Below, piece after piece: positions 38,226 to 46,976 of a DNA stretch of 64,000 bases (its first letter is position 1; every line of letters begins with the position of its first letter). Location: the NCBI RefSeq assembly GCF_900105755.1, contig NZ_FNTQ01000001.1:434001-498000 (forward strand). The letters are read 5' to 3'. The position numbers and the translations under genes are program-made. The notes under the pieces were generated by a model that searched no databases, had not been told where the DNA came from, and saw nothing but the letters and a program-made list of their open reading frames with translations. The stretch is from Streptomyces sp. Ag109_O5-10. GTDB lineage: Bacteria; Actinomycetota; Actinomycetes; Streptomycetales; Streptomycetaceae.

Positions 38226-38298
38226 GAGTTGACAGCAGGTCCTCCCCCGCCACCTCTGACGGCCCTGGCTGGCCTCCCCCGTCCAGCCAGGGCTTTTT
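38226..38298 (+). ncRNA. Candidate small RNA with two C-rich loops (6C-like)
   Basis: This gene-free stretch holds two hairpins that each present CCTCCCCCG in the loop. The first is weak (AGGT 38237-38240 / ACCT 38252-38255). The second is a perfect 11-bp stem GCCCTGGCTGG (38262-38272) / CCAGCCAGGGC (38283-38293) followed by T5, a real Rho-independent terminator and unusual in Streptomyces. Two C-rich loops plus a terminator recall the actinobacterial 6C small-RNA class. Here the C runs are five plus two rather than six, so assignment is tentative. The exposed CCUCC could pair with Shine-Dalgarno sequences. It lies between the stress-sigma operon and the cNMP-binding gene, transcribed toward the latter. 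Confidence 0.5.
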
Positions 38299-38420
38299 CA
38301 TGTCCGGACCGGTTCACGACGGCGGTTCCCACCTGCCTCGAGGTGCCCGGCAGGGCGGCAGCGGCTGAAATGGGCGTAGGGAAAGCACCCCGTACCCTCG
38401 CCGGCGAGGAGCCCCGTGCC

Positions 38421-38870
38421 ATGACCAAAGCCATCAAACTGCTCACCGCCCTGCCCCAGGCCCAGCGCGAGCGCCTCATGGAACTGGCTCACGAGGTGTC
38501 CTTCCCCGAGGACTCCAGGATCTTCGAGGCCGGCGGCACCGCCGACCGGTTCTGGGTGATCCGCTCGGGCGCGGTCAACCTGGACCAGGAGGTGACGTCC
38601 CACAAGCGGGTCACCGTCGCCACCCTGGGCGCCGGCGACCTGCTCGGCTGGTCCTGGCTGTTCCCGCCGTACACCTGGGACTTCGGGGCGGTGGCCTTCA
38701 GCCAGGTGCGGGCCTACGAGTACGACGCCGCGGCCGTGCTCGCGCTGTGCGTGGAGGACCCGCTGCTCGGCCTGTCGCTGGTGCGGACCGTCGCCGAGAT
38801 CCTCGCCAGCCGTCTCGAGGCCACCCGGGGCAAGCTGCTCGACGCCTACGTCGGGCGACGGCCCGCCTAG
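38421..38870 (+). CDS. Cyclic-nucleotide-binding domain protein
   Basis: The 149-residue single-domain protein has the cNMP-binding/Crp beta-roll (HEVSFPEDSRIFEAGGTADR; VIRSGAVNLDQEV; GAGDLLGWSWLF) and a C-terminal helix, with no DNA-binding domain. Single-domain proteins of this type are common in actinobacteria and may bind a nucleotide or a lipid. GAGGAG precedes ATG 38421. The leader includes the small-RNA candidate. It ends 4 bp from the convergent MFS gene. A related sensor domain occurs in the kinase at 59.3 kb. Confidence 0.87.
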   Translation: MTKAIKLLTALPQAQRERLMELAHEVSFPEDSRIFEAGGTADRFWVIRSGAVNLDQEVTSHKRVTVATLGAGDLLGWSWLFPPYTWDFGAVAFSQVRAYEYDAAAVLALCVEDPLLGLSLVRTVAEILASRLEATRGKLLDAYVGRRPA

Positions 38871-38874
38871 CCGG

Positions 38875-40188
38875 TCAGACGCGGTACCGGCGCAGGGCCG
38901 GGACCGCGGCGGCCAGGGCCAGCATCACCGCCACCACCAGCAGCCCGCCGCCCACGACCGCCGCGCGCGGCCCGAAGACCGAGCCCGCGGTGCCGTGCAG
39001 CACGTCGGCCAGGCGCGGGCCGCCCGCGACCACCACGGTGAACACGCCCTGCATCCGGCCCCGCATCTCGTCGGTCGCCGCCGACAGCAGGATCGCGCCG
39101 CGGAAGACCATCGAGACCATGTCGGCAACCCCGGCGGCGGCCAGGAAGGCCACGGCGACCCAGAGGTTGCGGCTCAGCCCGGAACCGGCGACGGCAGCGC
39201 CCCAGCCGACCACCGCGCCGATCACCATCAGGCCGTGCCGGCGGGCCCGCGAGAAGGTGCCGGAGAAGAGCCCGCCGAGCACCGCGCCGACCGGGATGGC
39301 GGCGAACAGCAGGCCGAGCGCGAGCCCCTCGCCGTAGGGGGCGTAGGTCTCCGCGGCGAGCTGCGGGAACAGGGCGCGGGGCATGCCGAAGACCATCGCG
39401 ATGATGTCCGCGAGGAACGACAGCAGCAGCACCTTGTGCATCGAGATGTACCGGAAGCCCTCCACGATCTCGCGCACCCCGGCCCGCCGCGCCGTCGCGC
39501 CCGCGAGTGGCGGCAGCGCGGGCAGCCGGTAGACGGCCCACACCGTCACACACAGCGCCAGCGCGTCGATCAGGTACAGCATGGGCAGCCCGATGACCGG
39601 GATCAGCGCACCGGCGAGCAGCGGGCCGACCACCTGCCCGGTCTGCATGACCGTCGACCCGAGCGCGTTGGCGGCGGGCAGCTGTGCCTCGGGGACCAGC
39701 CGCGCGATGGACGCCGTACGGGCGGGCGCGTTCAGCCCCCAGAACGCCTGCTGCATCGCGAGCAGCACCATCAGCGCGGCCACGGACTTCATGCCGGTGA
39801 CCGCCTGCACGAAGAACAGCAGCGAGGTCACGCCGATACCGATGTTGGTGATCAGCAGGAGCCTGCGGCGGTCCATGGTGTCGGCCACCGCGCCGCCCCA
39901 CAGCGCGAACACGATCAGCGGCAGCAGTCCGGCGAGGCTGGCCGCGCCGACCCAGGCGGACGACCCGGTGATGTCGAAGATCTGCTTGGGCACGGCGACG
40001 GCGGTCAGCTGGCTGCCGACCGAGGTGACGATGGTCGACGTCCACAGCCTGCGGTAGGCCGGGATGCGCAGCGGACGGGTGTCCATCGCCCAGCGCCGCC
40101 AGCCGCTCCGGGGCGGGGCGGCCGTGGAGTCGTCGGGGGCCTGGGGAGGCTGTATGTCGGACTGGATGCCGCTCTCGCTGGTGTCCAC
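38875..40188 (-). CDS. MFS transporter, EntS-like
   Basis: The 437-residue protein has twelve predicted helices and matches the EntS/MFS_3 exporter branch (RLWTSTIVTSVGSQLTAVAV; IFDITGSSAWVGAASLAGLL; GRMQGVFTVVVAGGPRLADV). Members export siderophores or drugs. GTG 40188 with AGGAAC upstream is preferred; a longer frame begins at 40248. No siderophore biosynthesis genes are near. The cargo is unknown. Confidence 0.88.
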   Translation of the reverse strand: MDTSESGIQSDIQPPQAPDDSTAAPPRSGWRRWAMDTRPLRIPAYRRLWTSTIVTSVGSQLTAVAVPKQIFDITGSSAWVGAASLAGLLPLIVFALWGGAVADTMDRRRLLLITNIGIGVTSLLFFVQAVTGMKSVAALMVLLAMQQAFWGLNAPARTASIARLVPEAQLPAANALGSTVMQTGQVVGPLLAGALIPVIGLPMLYLIDALALCVTVWAVYRLPALPPLAGATARRAGVREIVEGFRYISMHKVLLLSFLADIIAMVFGMPRALFPQLAAETYAPYGEGLALGLLFAAIPVGAVLGGLFSGTFSRARRHGLMVIGAVVGWGAAVAGSGLSRNLWVAVAFLAAAGVADMVSMVFRGAILLSAATDEMRGRMQGVFTVVVAGGPRLADVLHGTAGSVFGPRAAVVGGGLLVVAVMLALAAAVPALRRYRV

Positions 40189-40317
40189 GGAGTTCCTGGT
40201 GTCCCGCTCTTCTCGATGCCCGCTACATCTTTTCGGTTGCGGGTTCACTATCTCAGCAACTCCGGCGGCTGCCGAACCGCTCGTCTCAGGATGCGGCCCT
40301 GCGACGATCCGGGCGCC

Positions 40318-40935
40318 TCAGGATCCCGCCACGAGCATCAGGCCGAGCCCGGTCATGGTCAGCGCCACCAGCCCGTCCAGCACCCGCCAGGCGGCCGGCC
40401 CGGCGAGGTACCGGCCGAGCAGCCGGGCGCCGAAGCCGAGGGCGGTGAACCAGCAGAGGCTGGCCAGGGCGGCACCGAGGCCGAAGGTCCAGCGCAGGTC
40501 GCCCCGGCCGGCGGCGAGGGAGCCGAGCAGGAACACGGTGTCCAGGTACACGTGCGGGTTGAGCCAGGTCATGGCGAGGCAGGTGAGGACCGCCCGCCGC
40601 CGGGACCCGGCCGCCTCGCCGTCGGCGCGCAGGCCACCGGTGCCGGGCCGCCAGACCCGGCGGGCGGCCAGGGCGCCGTAGCAGAGCAGGAAGGCGCCGC
40701 CGATCAGCCCGACCGCCCGTACCGCGCCCGGCCAGGCCACGACGACCGCGCCCACCCCGCCGACGCCGAGCGAGATGAGGACGGCGTCGGAGAGCGCGCA
40801 GATGCCGACGACCACGAGGACCGTGTCACGGCGGATGCCCTGGCGCAGCACGAAGGCGTTCTGGGCGCCGATGGCGACGATGAGCGAGAGGCCGCTGCCG
40901 AAGCCCGCGGCAGCGGCGGCGAGAGAGCTGGACAT
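40318..40935 (-). CDS. LysE/ArgO-family amino acid exporter
   Basis: The 205-residue protein has about six helices and the LysE signature (GSGLSLIVAIGAQNAFVLRQ; LNPHVYLDTVFLLGS). LysE/ArgO proteins export basic amino acids such as lysine and arginine. It is divergent from a LysR-type gene of the LysG/ArgP kind, the standard genetic arrangement in actinobacteria, so export is probably induced by excess lysine or arginine. Confidence 0.93.
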   Translation of the reverse strand: MSSSLAAAAAGFGSGLSLIVAIGAQNAFVLRQGIRRDTVLVVVGICALSDAVLISLGVGGVGAVVVAWPGAVRAVGLIGGAFLLCYGALAARRVWRPGTGGLRADGEAAGSRRRAVLTCLAMTWLNPHVYLDTVFLLGSLAAGRGDLRWTFGLGAALASLCWFTALGFGARLLGRYLAGPAAWRVLDGLVALTMTGLGLMLVAGS

Positions 40936-41031
40936 GCCCTCGACGCTACGGAAGCGATCACTGTGCGTACAGCTAAAGATTTTTACGTACCATTAACGCG
41001 GCTGAAGGCGGGAGAGGACGGGAGTGGGACG
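40936..41031. promoter_or_regulatory. lysE/lysG-type divergent control region
   Basis: The 96-bp spacer contains an unusually AT-rich stretch (40965-40996) flanked by GTAC copies: GCGTACAGCTAAAG and TTTTTACGTACC. This imperfect dyad is the likely LysR-type binding site controlling the exporter and the regulator itself. Confidence 0.5.
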
Positions 41032-41919
41032 GTGGAGCTTCCGCTCGACCAGGTGCGGACGCTGCTGGCGGTGGTGGACGAGGGCACGTTCGACGCGGCG
41101 GCAGCGGCCCTGCACGTGACGCCGTCGGCGGTCAGCCAGCGGGTGAAGGCGCTGGAGCAGCGCACGGGCCGGGTGCTGCTGCAACGGACCAAGCCGGTGC
41201 GGCCGACGGAGTCGGGTGAGGTGCTGGTCCGGTTCGCCCGGCAGCTGGCGCGGCTGGAACGGGACGCGCGCGGCGAGCTGGGCATGAGCGGCGCCGGGGA
41301 GCCGACCAGGGTGTCGGTCGCGGTGAACGCGGACTCGCTGGCGACGTGGTTCCTGCCGGCACTGACCGGGCTGCCGGGCGTCTATGTCGAGCTGCGGCGG
41401 GAGGACGAGGACCATACGGCCGCGCTGCTGCGGGAGGGGCTGGTGATGGCGGCGGTGACCTCGTCGCCGGATGCCGTGCCGGGGTGTTCGGTGCGGGCGC
41501 TGGGGCGGATGCGGTATCTGCCGGTGGCGGCGCCGGAGTTCGCGGCGACGCGTCTCGCGGGGTCGCTGCCGCAGGCGCTGGCCGGGGCGCCGGTGGTCGT
41601 GTTCGACCGGGTCGACGACTTCCAGGACGGATTCGTACGGCGGCTGGGCGGTGCGGGGGCGAGCGCGCTGCGGCACTACGTGCCGACGTCGGAGGGGTTC
41701 GTGGACGCGGTGACGGAGGGGCTGGGGTGGGGCATGGTGCCGGAGCCGCAGGCGGTGCCGCGGTTGCGGGAGGGGCGCCTGGTGCGGCTGGGCGAGCGGC
41801 GGGAGCTGTGGGTCGACGTGACGCTGTTCTGGCAGCAGTGGAAGTTGGACTCGCCGGCTCTGGGGGCGGTGGCGGAGGCGGTGCTGCGGACGGCGGCGGG
41901 TGCGTTGCGCCGGCCGTGA
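41032..41919 (+). CDS. LysR-type regulator, LysG/ArgP-like
   Basis: The 295-residue regulator has a typical ArgP/LysG N-terminus (LPLDQVRTLLAVVDEGTFDA, ALHVTPSAVSQRVKALEQRT) and an effector domain ending in FWQQWKLDSPALGAVAEAVL. The GTG at 41032 follows GGGAG. Family members activate the divergent lysE/argO gene with lysine or arginine as co-inducer. The frame remains open for 2 kb upstream, but that is only the antisense of the MFS and lysE genes. Confidence 0.92.
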   Translation: MELPLDQVRTLLAVVDEGTFDAAAAALHVTPSAVSQRVKALEQRTGRVLLQRTKPVRPTESGEVLVRFARQLARLERDARGELGMSGAGEPTRVSVAVNADSLATWFLPALTGLPGVYVELRREDEDHTAALLREGLVMAAVTSSPDAVPGCSVRALGRMRYLPVAAPEFAATRLAGSLPQALAGAPVVVFDRVDDFQDGFVRRLGGAGASALRHYVPTSEGFVDAVTEGLGWGMVPEPQAVPRLREGRLVRLGERRELWVDVTLFWQQWKLDSPALGAVAEAVLRTAAGALRRP

Positions 41920-41937
41920 GGGGGCGGCCGGGGTAGT

Positions 41938-41994
41938 GCGGGTGCGGCTGCGCGGGGGCTTGTCGCGCAGTGCCCCGCGCCCCTGAGGGAGCGC
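41938..41994. repeat. Dispersed intergenic repeat, copy D
   Basis: GGTGCGGCTGCGCGGGGGCT followed by TGTCGCGCAGTGCCCCGCGC, then a CGCCCCTGAGGGAGCG hairpin. It sits between the convergent LysR and TetR genes, as copies B, C and E sit between other convergent pairs. Confidence 0.75.
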
Positions 41995-42009
41995 TCTGGG
42001 CGGGGGCGG

Positions 42010-42702
42010 TCACAAGGACCGTTCGGCGCTGTCCAGGAGCATTTCCAGGGCCGTTGGGTATGCGCTCGTCACCATGCGTTTCGCCAGCAGTCGGGACGCC
42101 TCCGCGATGCGTGGGTGGGTCGTGCGCGGGAGATGGGCGTAAGTGGAGTGCCATTTGTCCTCGTCGGCGCGCTGGGAGTCCTTCGGGAGGGTGAGGGAGG
42201 CCGCGTCGAGGGCGGCGAAGGCGAGGGTCTGGTCGATGAAGGCGTGGTAGATGCGGACGGTGTCGGGCAGTGCGAAGCCCGCGGTGCGCAGGATGTCCAG
42301 GACCGCTTCGTCGGCGGCGAGTTCGTGAGCCCGGCCGGTCACCCGGTTCGTCGTCAGCAGGGCCGCCTGCGGGTGGGCGACGTACTGCGCGTGGATGCGC
42401 AGGCCGATGGTCCGCAGATCCGTCCGCCACTCCCCCGTCGGCGTCCAGCCGGCCAGCGCCTGGCCGATGAGCGCGTCGCCGATCGCGAGGGTCAGGTCGT
42501 CCATGCCCCGGAAGTAGCGGTACAGGGTGCTGGGGTCGCAGTCGAGGGCCAGGCCGAGGCGGCGGGCGGTCAGGCCGGCGCTGCCGTGCTCGCGCAGCAG
42601 ACGCAGCGCGGTCTCCACGATGAGCCGCTCGGAGAGCACCGTGCCGCTGCGGGTGGGCCGACGCCTGCGCCGCTTTTCCTCCGGTACGACCGCTTTGGGC
42701 AT
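42010..42702 (-). CDS. TetR-family regulator with TetR_C-like effector domain
   Basis: The 230-residue protein starts with an Arg-rich N-terminus (EKRRRRRPTRSG). The helix-turn-helix AGLTARRLGLALDCDPSTLY then RYFRGMDDL follows, and the C-terminal domain is typical of TetR_C_1-type proteins. It is divergent from a saccharopine-dehydrogenase-like gene across 121 bp and probably controls it. The ligand is unknown. Confidence 0.88.
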   Translation of the reverse strand: MPKAVVPEEKRRRRRPTRSGTVLSERLIVETALRLLREHGSAGLTARRLGLALDCDPSTLYRYFRGMDDLTLAIGDALIGQALAGWTPTGEWRTDLRTIGLRIHAQYVAHPQAALLTTNRVTGRAHELAADEAVLDILRTAGFALPDTVRIYHAFIDQTLAFAALDAASLTLPKDSQRADEDKWHSTYAHLPRTTHPRIAEASRLLAKRMVTSAYPTALEMLLDSAERSL

Positions 42703-42823
42703 CTCGCACTCCCCGCCGCTCTTATGCCAACGCCATTGACCTTACGCGACGGCCCGGCGTTTCATTCCGGCCAAGGCGCCCCGTACCCGACCCAAGCTCT
42801 CTGTCCGAGAAGGAGATTCCGGC

Positions 42824-44038
42824 ATGCGTGTACTGCTCGTGGGAGCCGGCGGCGTGGGCACCGCCGTCACCCGGATCGCGGCCCGTCGGCCGTTCTTCGA
42901 CCTGATGGTGGTCGCCGACTACGACCGGGCCCGTGCCGAGGCGGCGGTGGCGGCCGTCGGCGACGACCGGTTCCGCGCCGAACGCGTCGACGCCGGTGAC
43001 GAGGCGGCCGTGGCCGCCCTGTTGGCCCGGCACGGCTGCGACGTGCTGCTCAACGCCACCGACCCGCGCTTCGTCATGCCCCTGTTCCGGGCCGCCCGCA
43101 AGGCCGGCACGGACTACCTCGACATGGCGATGTCACTGTCCCGGCCCCATCCCGAACTGCCCTACGAGGAGTGCGGGGTCAAGCTGGGCGACGAGCAGTT
43201 CGCGCTGGCCGGGGAGTGGGAGCAGGCGAACGCGCTGGCGCTGGTCGGCATGGGGGTGGAACCCGGTCTTTCGGACGTGTTCGCCCGGTACGCGGCCGAC
43301 GAGCTCTTCGACGGGATCGAGGAGATCGGCATCCGCGACGGCGCGAACCTGACCGTGGACGGCTACGACTTCGCGCCGTCCTTCAGCATCTGGACCACCA
43401 TCGAGGAGTGCCTCAACCCGCCCGTCGTGTACGAGCGGGAGCGCGGCTGGTTCACCACCGCTCCGTTCAGCGAGCCCGAGGTGTTCGACTTCCCGGAGGG
43501 GATCGGGCCGGTCGAGTGCGTGAACGTCGAACACGAGGAGGTGCTGCTGGTGCCGCGCTGGGTGGACGCGCGGCGGGTCACCTTCAAGTACGGACTCGGG
43601 CGCGAGTTCATCGAGACGCTCAGGACGCTGCACCTGCTGGGCCTGGACCGCACCACCCCGGTGACGGTGCCCGGCACCGACGGGCCGGTCGCGGTCTCGC
43701 CCCGCGACGTGGTCGCCGCGTCGCTGCCGGACCCGGCGACGCTCGGCGAGCGCATGCGCGGCAAGACCTGCGCGGGCACCTGGGTGCGCGGCGTGAAGGA
43801 CGGGCGGCCGCGGGAGGTGTATCTCTACCACGTTGTCGACAACGAGTGGTCCATGGCGGAGTACGGTTGTCAGGCCGTGGTGTGGCAGACGGCCCTCAAC
43901 CCGGTCGTCGCCCTCGAACTCCTGGCCACCGGCGCGTGGTCGGGCTCGGGCGTCCTCGGCCCGGAGGCGTTCCCGGCCCGCCCGTTCCTCGACCTGCTGA
44001 CCGAGTACGGCTCCCCGTGGGGCCTGCGCGAGCAGTGA
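42824..44038 (+). CDS. Saccharopine dehydrogenase family protein
   Basis: The 404-residue NAD(P)-dependent protein has an N-terminal Rossmann motif (LLVGAGGVGTAVTRIAARR) and the Sacchrp_dh_NADP/C-terminal domains (ALVGMGVEPGLSDVFARYAA, MAEYGCQAVVWQTALNPVVA). Family members act on saccharopine or related opine-like imino acids in lysine metabolism; the exact substrate is not certain. AAGGAG precedes ATG 42824. It is divergent from TetR. Being 2 kb from the lysE/LysR pair, it may also relate to lysine breakdown (inference). Confidence 0.87.
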   Translation: MRVLLVGAGGVGTAVTRIAARRPFFDLMVVADYDRARAEAAVAAVGDDRFRAERVDAGDEAAVAALLARHGCDVLLNATDPRFVMPLFRAARKAGTDYLDMAMSLSRPHPELPYEECGVKLGDEQFALAGEWEQANALALVGMGVEPGLSDVFARYAADELFDGIEEIGIRDGANLTVDGYDFAPSFSIWTTIEECLNPPVVYERERGWFTTAPFSEPEVFDFPEGIGPVECVNVEHEEVLLVPRWVDARRVTFKYGLGREFIETLRTLHLLGLDRTTPVTVPGTDGPVAVSPRDVVAASLPDPATLGERMRGKTCAGTWVRGVKDGRPREVYLYHVVDNEWSMAEYGCQAVVWQTALNPVVALELLATGAWSGSGVLGPEAFPARPFLDLLTEYGSPWGLREQ

Positions 44039-44149
44039 CCGCCCGCGAATCCTCACGGACTTGGCCGTTTCAGCCGCGCCCGGACCGGTGACCCGGACCC
44101 GAGCAACGCACACGTACGGCAGAGTCGACTTGGATCGCAGGTGACATCG

Positions 44150-44404
44150 ATGAACGACTGGCGAGACCACGCCGAGTGCCGCAACGAGGACCCCGACCTC
44201 TTCTTCCCCATCGGCACCACCGGCCCGTCATTGCATCAGACCCGGCGCGCGAAAGCGGTCTGCGAGCGCTGTCCGGTACAGGAACACTGTCTGAACTGGG
44301 CGATGGAGTCCGGGCAGACCGTCGGCATCTGGGGCGGTACCACCGAGGCGGAACGCCGGCTGCTGGCCCGCCGCAGGCAGCGGGCGGAGCGCCGGTTCAG
44401 CTGA
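44150..44404 (+). CDS. WhiB-like iron-sulfur regulator
   Basis: This 84-residue Wbl protein has four cysteines (10, 38, 41, 47) arranged C-x27-C-x2-C-x5-C that hold a [4Fe-4S] cluster. The GIWGG turn (59-63) and a basic C-terminus (ERRLLARRRQRAERR) complete the family pattern. Short size and the DWR...EDPDLFFP start resemble the WhiB1/WblE group, which binds sigma region 4 and responds to NO or oxygen. ATG 44150 is preferred (AGG at 9 nt); GTG 44141 has no ribosome-binding site. Its end overlaps the convergent kinase gene by 8 bp. Confidence 0.93.
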   Translation: MNDWRDHAECRNEDPDLFFPIGTTGPSLHQTRRAKAVCERCPVQEHCLNWAMESGQTVGIWGGTTEAERRLLARRRQRAERRFS

Positions 44405-46259
44405 CGTCGGCCGGGGCCGGTGCGGCCGGCAGCCGCAGGGTGAACTCGGCGCCCTTGCCGGGTTCGCTGCGCGCCTCGGCGGTGCCGTCGTGGGCGGCGA
44501 GCAGATGGCGCACGATCGGCAGGCCGAGGCCGCTGCCTCCGGTACGGCGGCTGCGGGACTTCTCCGCGCGCCAGAACCGCTCGAAGACGTGCGGGAGATC
44601 GTCGGCGGCGATACCCGGGCCCGTGTCGGTGACGGTGAGGACGACGTCGTCGCCGGCCCGTCGGGCGGACAGGGTCACCTCGCCGTCGGCGGGGGTGTGC
44701 CGGATGGCGTTGGAGACCAGGTTGCCGAGGGCCTGTCGCATCCGCACCGGGTCCGCGTCGAGCCAGGCGGTGCCGTCGGTGTCGGTCAGCAGGGTGACCC
44801 CGGCCGCGTCGGCGGCGACGCGGTGGGCGGCGGCCGCCTGGTCGACCAGGTCGGCGGCGCGCACCGGTTCGCGGTGCACCCGCAGGGTGCCGGCGTCGGC
44901 GGCGGCCAGGTCCTGAAGGTCGTCGATGATCCGCTGCAGGACCAGTGCCTCCTCGTGCAGCGAGCCCAGCAGCGCCGGGTCGGGGTCGACGAGGCCGTCC
45001 CGGGTGACCTCCAGCCAGCCGCGGATGTTGGTGAGGGGGCTGCGCAGTTCGTGGGCGATGTCGCTGACCATCGCTCTGCGCTGTTCCTCCAGGCGTTCCC
45101 GGCGTTCGGTGAGGTCGTTGAACGCCTCGGCCAGCAGCCCGGTCTCGTCCCGGGTGCGCACCGGCGCCCGGGCGTGCAGTTCGGGCGGCTGCTGCGCGGC
45201 GGCGGTCAGCGCGCGCAGCGGCCGTACCAGGCGCGTGGCGACGACGGCGGTGACGGCGACCGTGACGGCGAGGACCAGACCGGCCGCGCCGACGATCCTC
45301 GACTTGTTGGCCCGGGACATGTCGAAGCGGGGTGCGGTCTGGTCGCCGATGCCGAGGAAGAGTTCGGCAGCCGGGGCGACGTACGGTTCGAGCTGGGCGC
45401 GCCGGGCGTCGGCGATGCAGTTCTTCGCCATCTGGTCGGTCCCCCGCTGCACCACCTTTTTCTTGGTGACGAGGAAGGCGCCGGAGACCGGGTTGCGGCC
45501 CGTCGTGTCGTAGGTGAGGGAGAGCGGGCCGCCCAGGTCCATGTCCTTGGCCCGGAGGCAGGGGCGGGCCAGGTCCGTCAGTGCCGCGAGGGCCTTGGTC
45601 TCGGTGCGGGTCGGATAGGCGAGCGCCGCGTTCATCTCGGTGGCCGGGTCGGCGTACCCCTCGCCGCAGCGGGACTTGCGGTAGAGGAGGCCGTCGGTGC
45701 CCTCGTCGGCGACGAGGTAGGGGCGCCCGCTCGGAGTGTGCCGGACGGCAGTCGGAGCGGCGACACGGTCGAAGCAGTAACGCAGCTTCTTCGCGATCAT
45801 GTCCAGTCCGTCGCGCTCGCTCGCCGTCAGCCGGAACGGGCCGACCGCGCGCGGGTCGATGCCGCTGAGCTGGGCGCCGAACTCGGTGTAGGTGTCGGTG
45901 TGCAGGGGGTCCACGGCCGCCGCGGGCCGAGGAGGCAGCGGGGTGTCATGGGACGCCGAGTCGGCGATCAGCGTGCGGTCGGCGGTGGTCAGCGCGATCC
46001 GGCGGCCGGTCTTGGCGGCCAGCGCCCGTACGGTGTGCTGGACCCCGGCCCACTCGGGATGGTCCGCCGCGTACCCGCTGAGCTCGGCGAGGATCTTGTT
46101 GTCGGCGGCGAGGTCCTGCCCCTGTTCCTCCTCCAGCGCGCTGGTGGTGGTCGTCACGGCGAGCCAGGCGGTGGCGGCGACGGAGCAGACGGCGATCAGC
46201 ACCGAGGCGAACAGCAGCCGGACCAGAAGCCGTTTGCGCCACGGTATCCGGGGCTTCAC
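44397..46259 (-). CDS. Two-component sensor histidine kinase with large extracellular domain
   Basis: The 620-residue kinase has TM1 (about 12-38), an extracytoplasmic sensor (39-320) with four cysteines (162, 198, 234, 281) that could form disulfides, TM2 (321-341), HAMP, HisKA with His403 (SDIAHELRSPLTNIRG) and HATPase (NAIRHTPADGEVTL, DTGPGIAADDLPHVFERFWR). GTG 46259 overlaps the response-regulator stop (GTGA). It phosphorylates that regulator. The sensor domain family was not recognised. The gene tail overlaps whiB, so the transcripts are antisense at their ends. Confidence 0.93.
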   Translation of the reverse strand: MKPRIPWRKRLLVRLLFASVLIAVCSVAATAWLAVTTTTSALEEEQGQDLAADNKILAELSGYAADHPEWAGVQHTVRALAAKTGRRIALTTADRTLIADSASHDTPLPPRPAAAVDPLHTDTYTEFGAQLSGIDPRAVGPFRLTASERDGLDMIAKKLRYCFDRVAAPTAVRHTPSGRPYLVADEGTDGLLYRKSRCGEGYADPATEMNAALAYPTRTETKALAALTDLARPCLRAKDMDLGGPLSLTYDTTGRNPVSGAFLVTKKKVVQRGTDQMAKNCIADARRAQLEPYVAPAAELFLGIGDQTAPRFDMSRANKSRIVGAAGLVLAVTVAVTAVVATRLVRPLRALTAAAQQPPELHARAPVRTRDETGLLAEAFNDLTERRERLEEQRRAMVSDIAHELRSPLTNIRGWLEVTRDGLVDPDPALLGSLHEEALVLQRIIDDLQDLAAADAGTLRVHREPVRAADLVDQAAAAHRVAADAAGVTLLTDTDGTAWLDADPVRMRQALGNLVSNAIRHTPADGEVTLSARRAGDDVVLTVTDTGPGIAADDLPHVFERFWRAEKSRSRRTGGSGLGLPIVRHLLAAHDGTAEARSEPGKGAEFTLRLPAAPAPADVS

Positions 46260-46957
46260 GGCCGCCCGCCGCTCAGCTTGTAGCCGACGCCGAACACGGT
46301 CACCAGCCGTACCGGCCGCCGGGGATCGGCCTCGATCTTCCGGCGCAGGTTCATCACGTGGACGTCGACGGCCCGTTCGGTGGAGGACCGGTCGAAGCCC
46401 CGGGTGCACTGCAGCAGCTGCCGGCGGGTGAAGACCCGGCCGGGCTCCCCGGCCATGGCGAGCAGGATCTGGAACTCGGCCGGGGTCACCTCCACCGGCT
46501 CCCCGTCGCAGCGCACCGTGTGCCGCACGGGATCGACGCTGATCCCGGCGGCGGTCACGGCGGGTTCCTCCTCCCGGACCGGGGCGGCCCGTCCGCTGCG
46601 CCGCAGGATGGTCCGGATCCGGGCCATCAGCTCGCGCGGGCTGTACGGCTTGGTCATGTAGTCGTCGGCACCCAGCTCCAGGCCGAGCAGCACGTCGTCC
46701 TCGTCGGAGCGGGCCGTGAGCATCAGCACCGGGATCTCCGGGTCGCCGCCGCGCAGCACCCGGCAGACGCCGAAGCCGTCGATCACCGGGAGCATCAGGT
46801 CGAGCACGACCAGGTCGGGACCGAGCCGCCGGGCCGCGTCCAGCGCGGCGGCCCCGTCGTGGACCACGGTCGCGCTGTGCCCCTCGGCGAGCAGCGATCT
46901 CCGGATCAGCTCGGCCTGCATCTCGTCGTCCTCGGCGACCAGCACATGCGCACACAC
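46256..46957 (-). CDS. OmpR/PhoB-type response regulator
   Basis: The 233-residue protein has a receiver domain with phospho-acceptor Asp53 (LVVLDLMLPVIDGFG), acidic pocket AEDDE and Lys103 (YMTKPYSPREL). A winged-helix DNA-binding domain follows (EVTPAEFQILLAMAGEPGRV; ERAVDVHVMNLRRKIE; TVFGVGYKL). The GTG start lies 19 bp after an L,D-transpeptidase gene on the same strand, so the three genes may form one transcript. The pair may respond to envelope state. Confidence 0.94.
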   Translation of the reverse strand: MCAHVLVAEDDEMQAELIRRSLLAEGHSATVVHDGAAALDAARRLGPDLVVLDLMLPVIDGFGVCRVLRGGDPEIPVLMLTARSDEDDVLLGLELGADDYMTKPYSPRELMARIRTILRRSGRAAPVREEEPAVTAAGISVDPVRHTVRCDGEPVEVTPAEFQILLAMAGEPGRVFTRRQLLQCTRGFDRSSTERAVDVHVMNLRRKIEADPRRPVRLVTVFGVGYKLSGGRP

Positions 46958-46976
46958 AAGTTCGAACCCTAGCCGC

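Noticed and set aside
38995..41919. A 974-codon open frame on the plus strand
   Set aside because: Only its last 295 codons are a real LysR gene. The rest is the antisense of the MFS and lysE genes and reads as low-complexity Arg/Gly/His sequence, a usual effect of very high GC.
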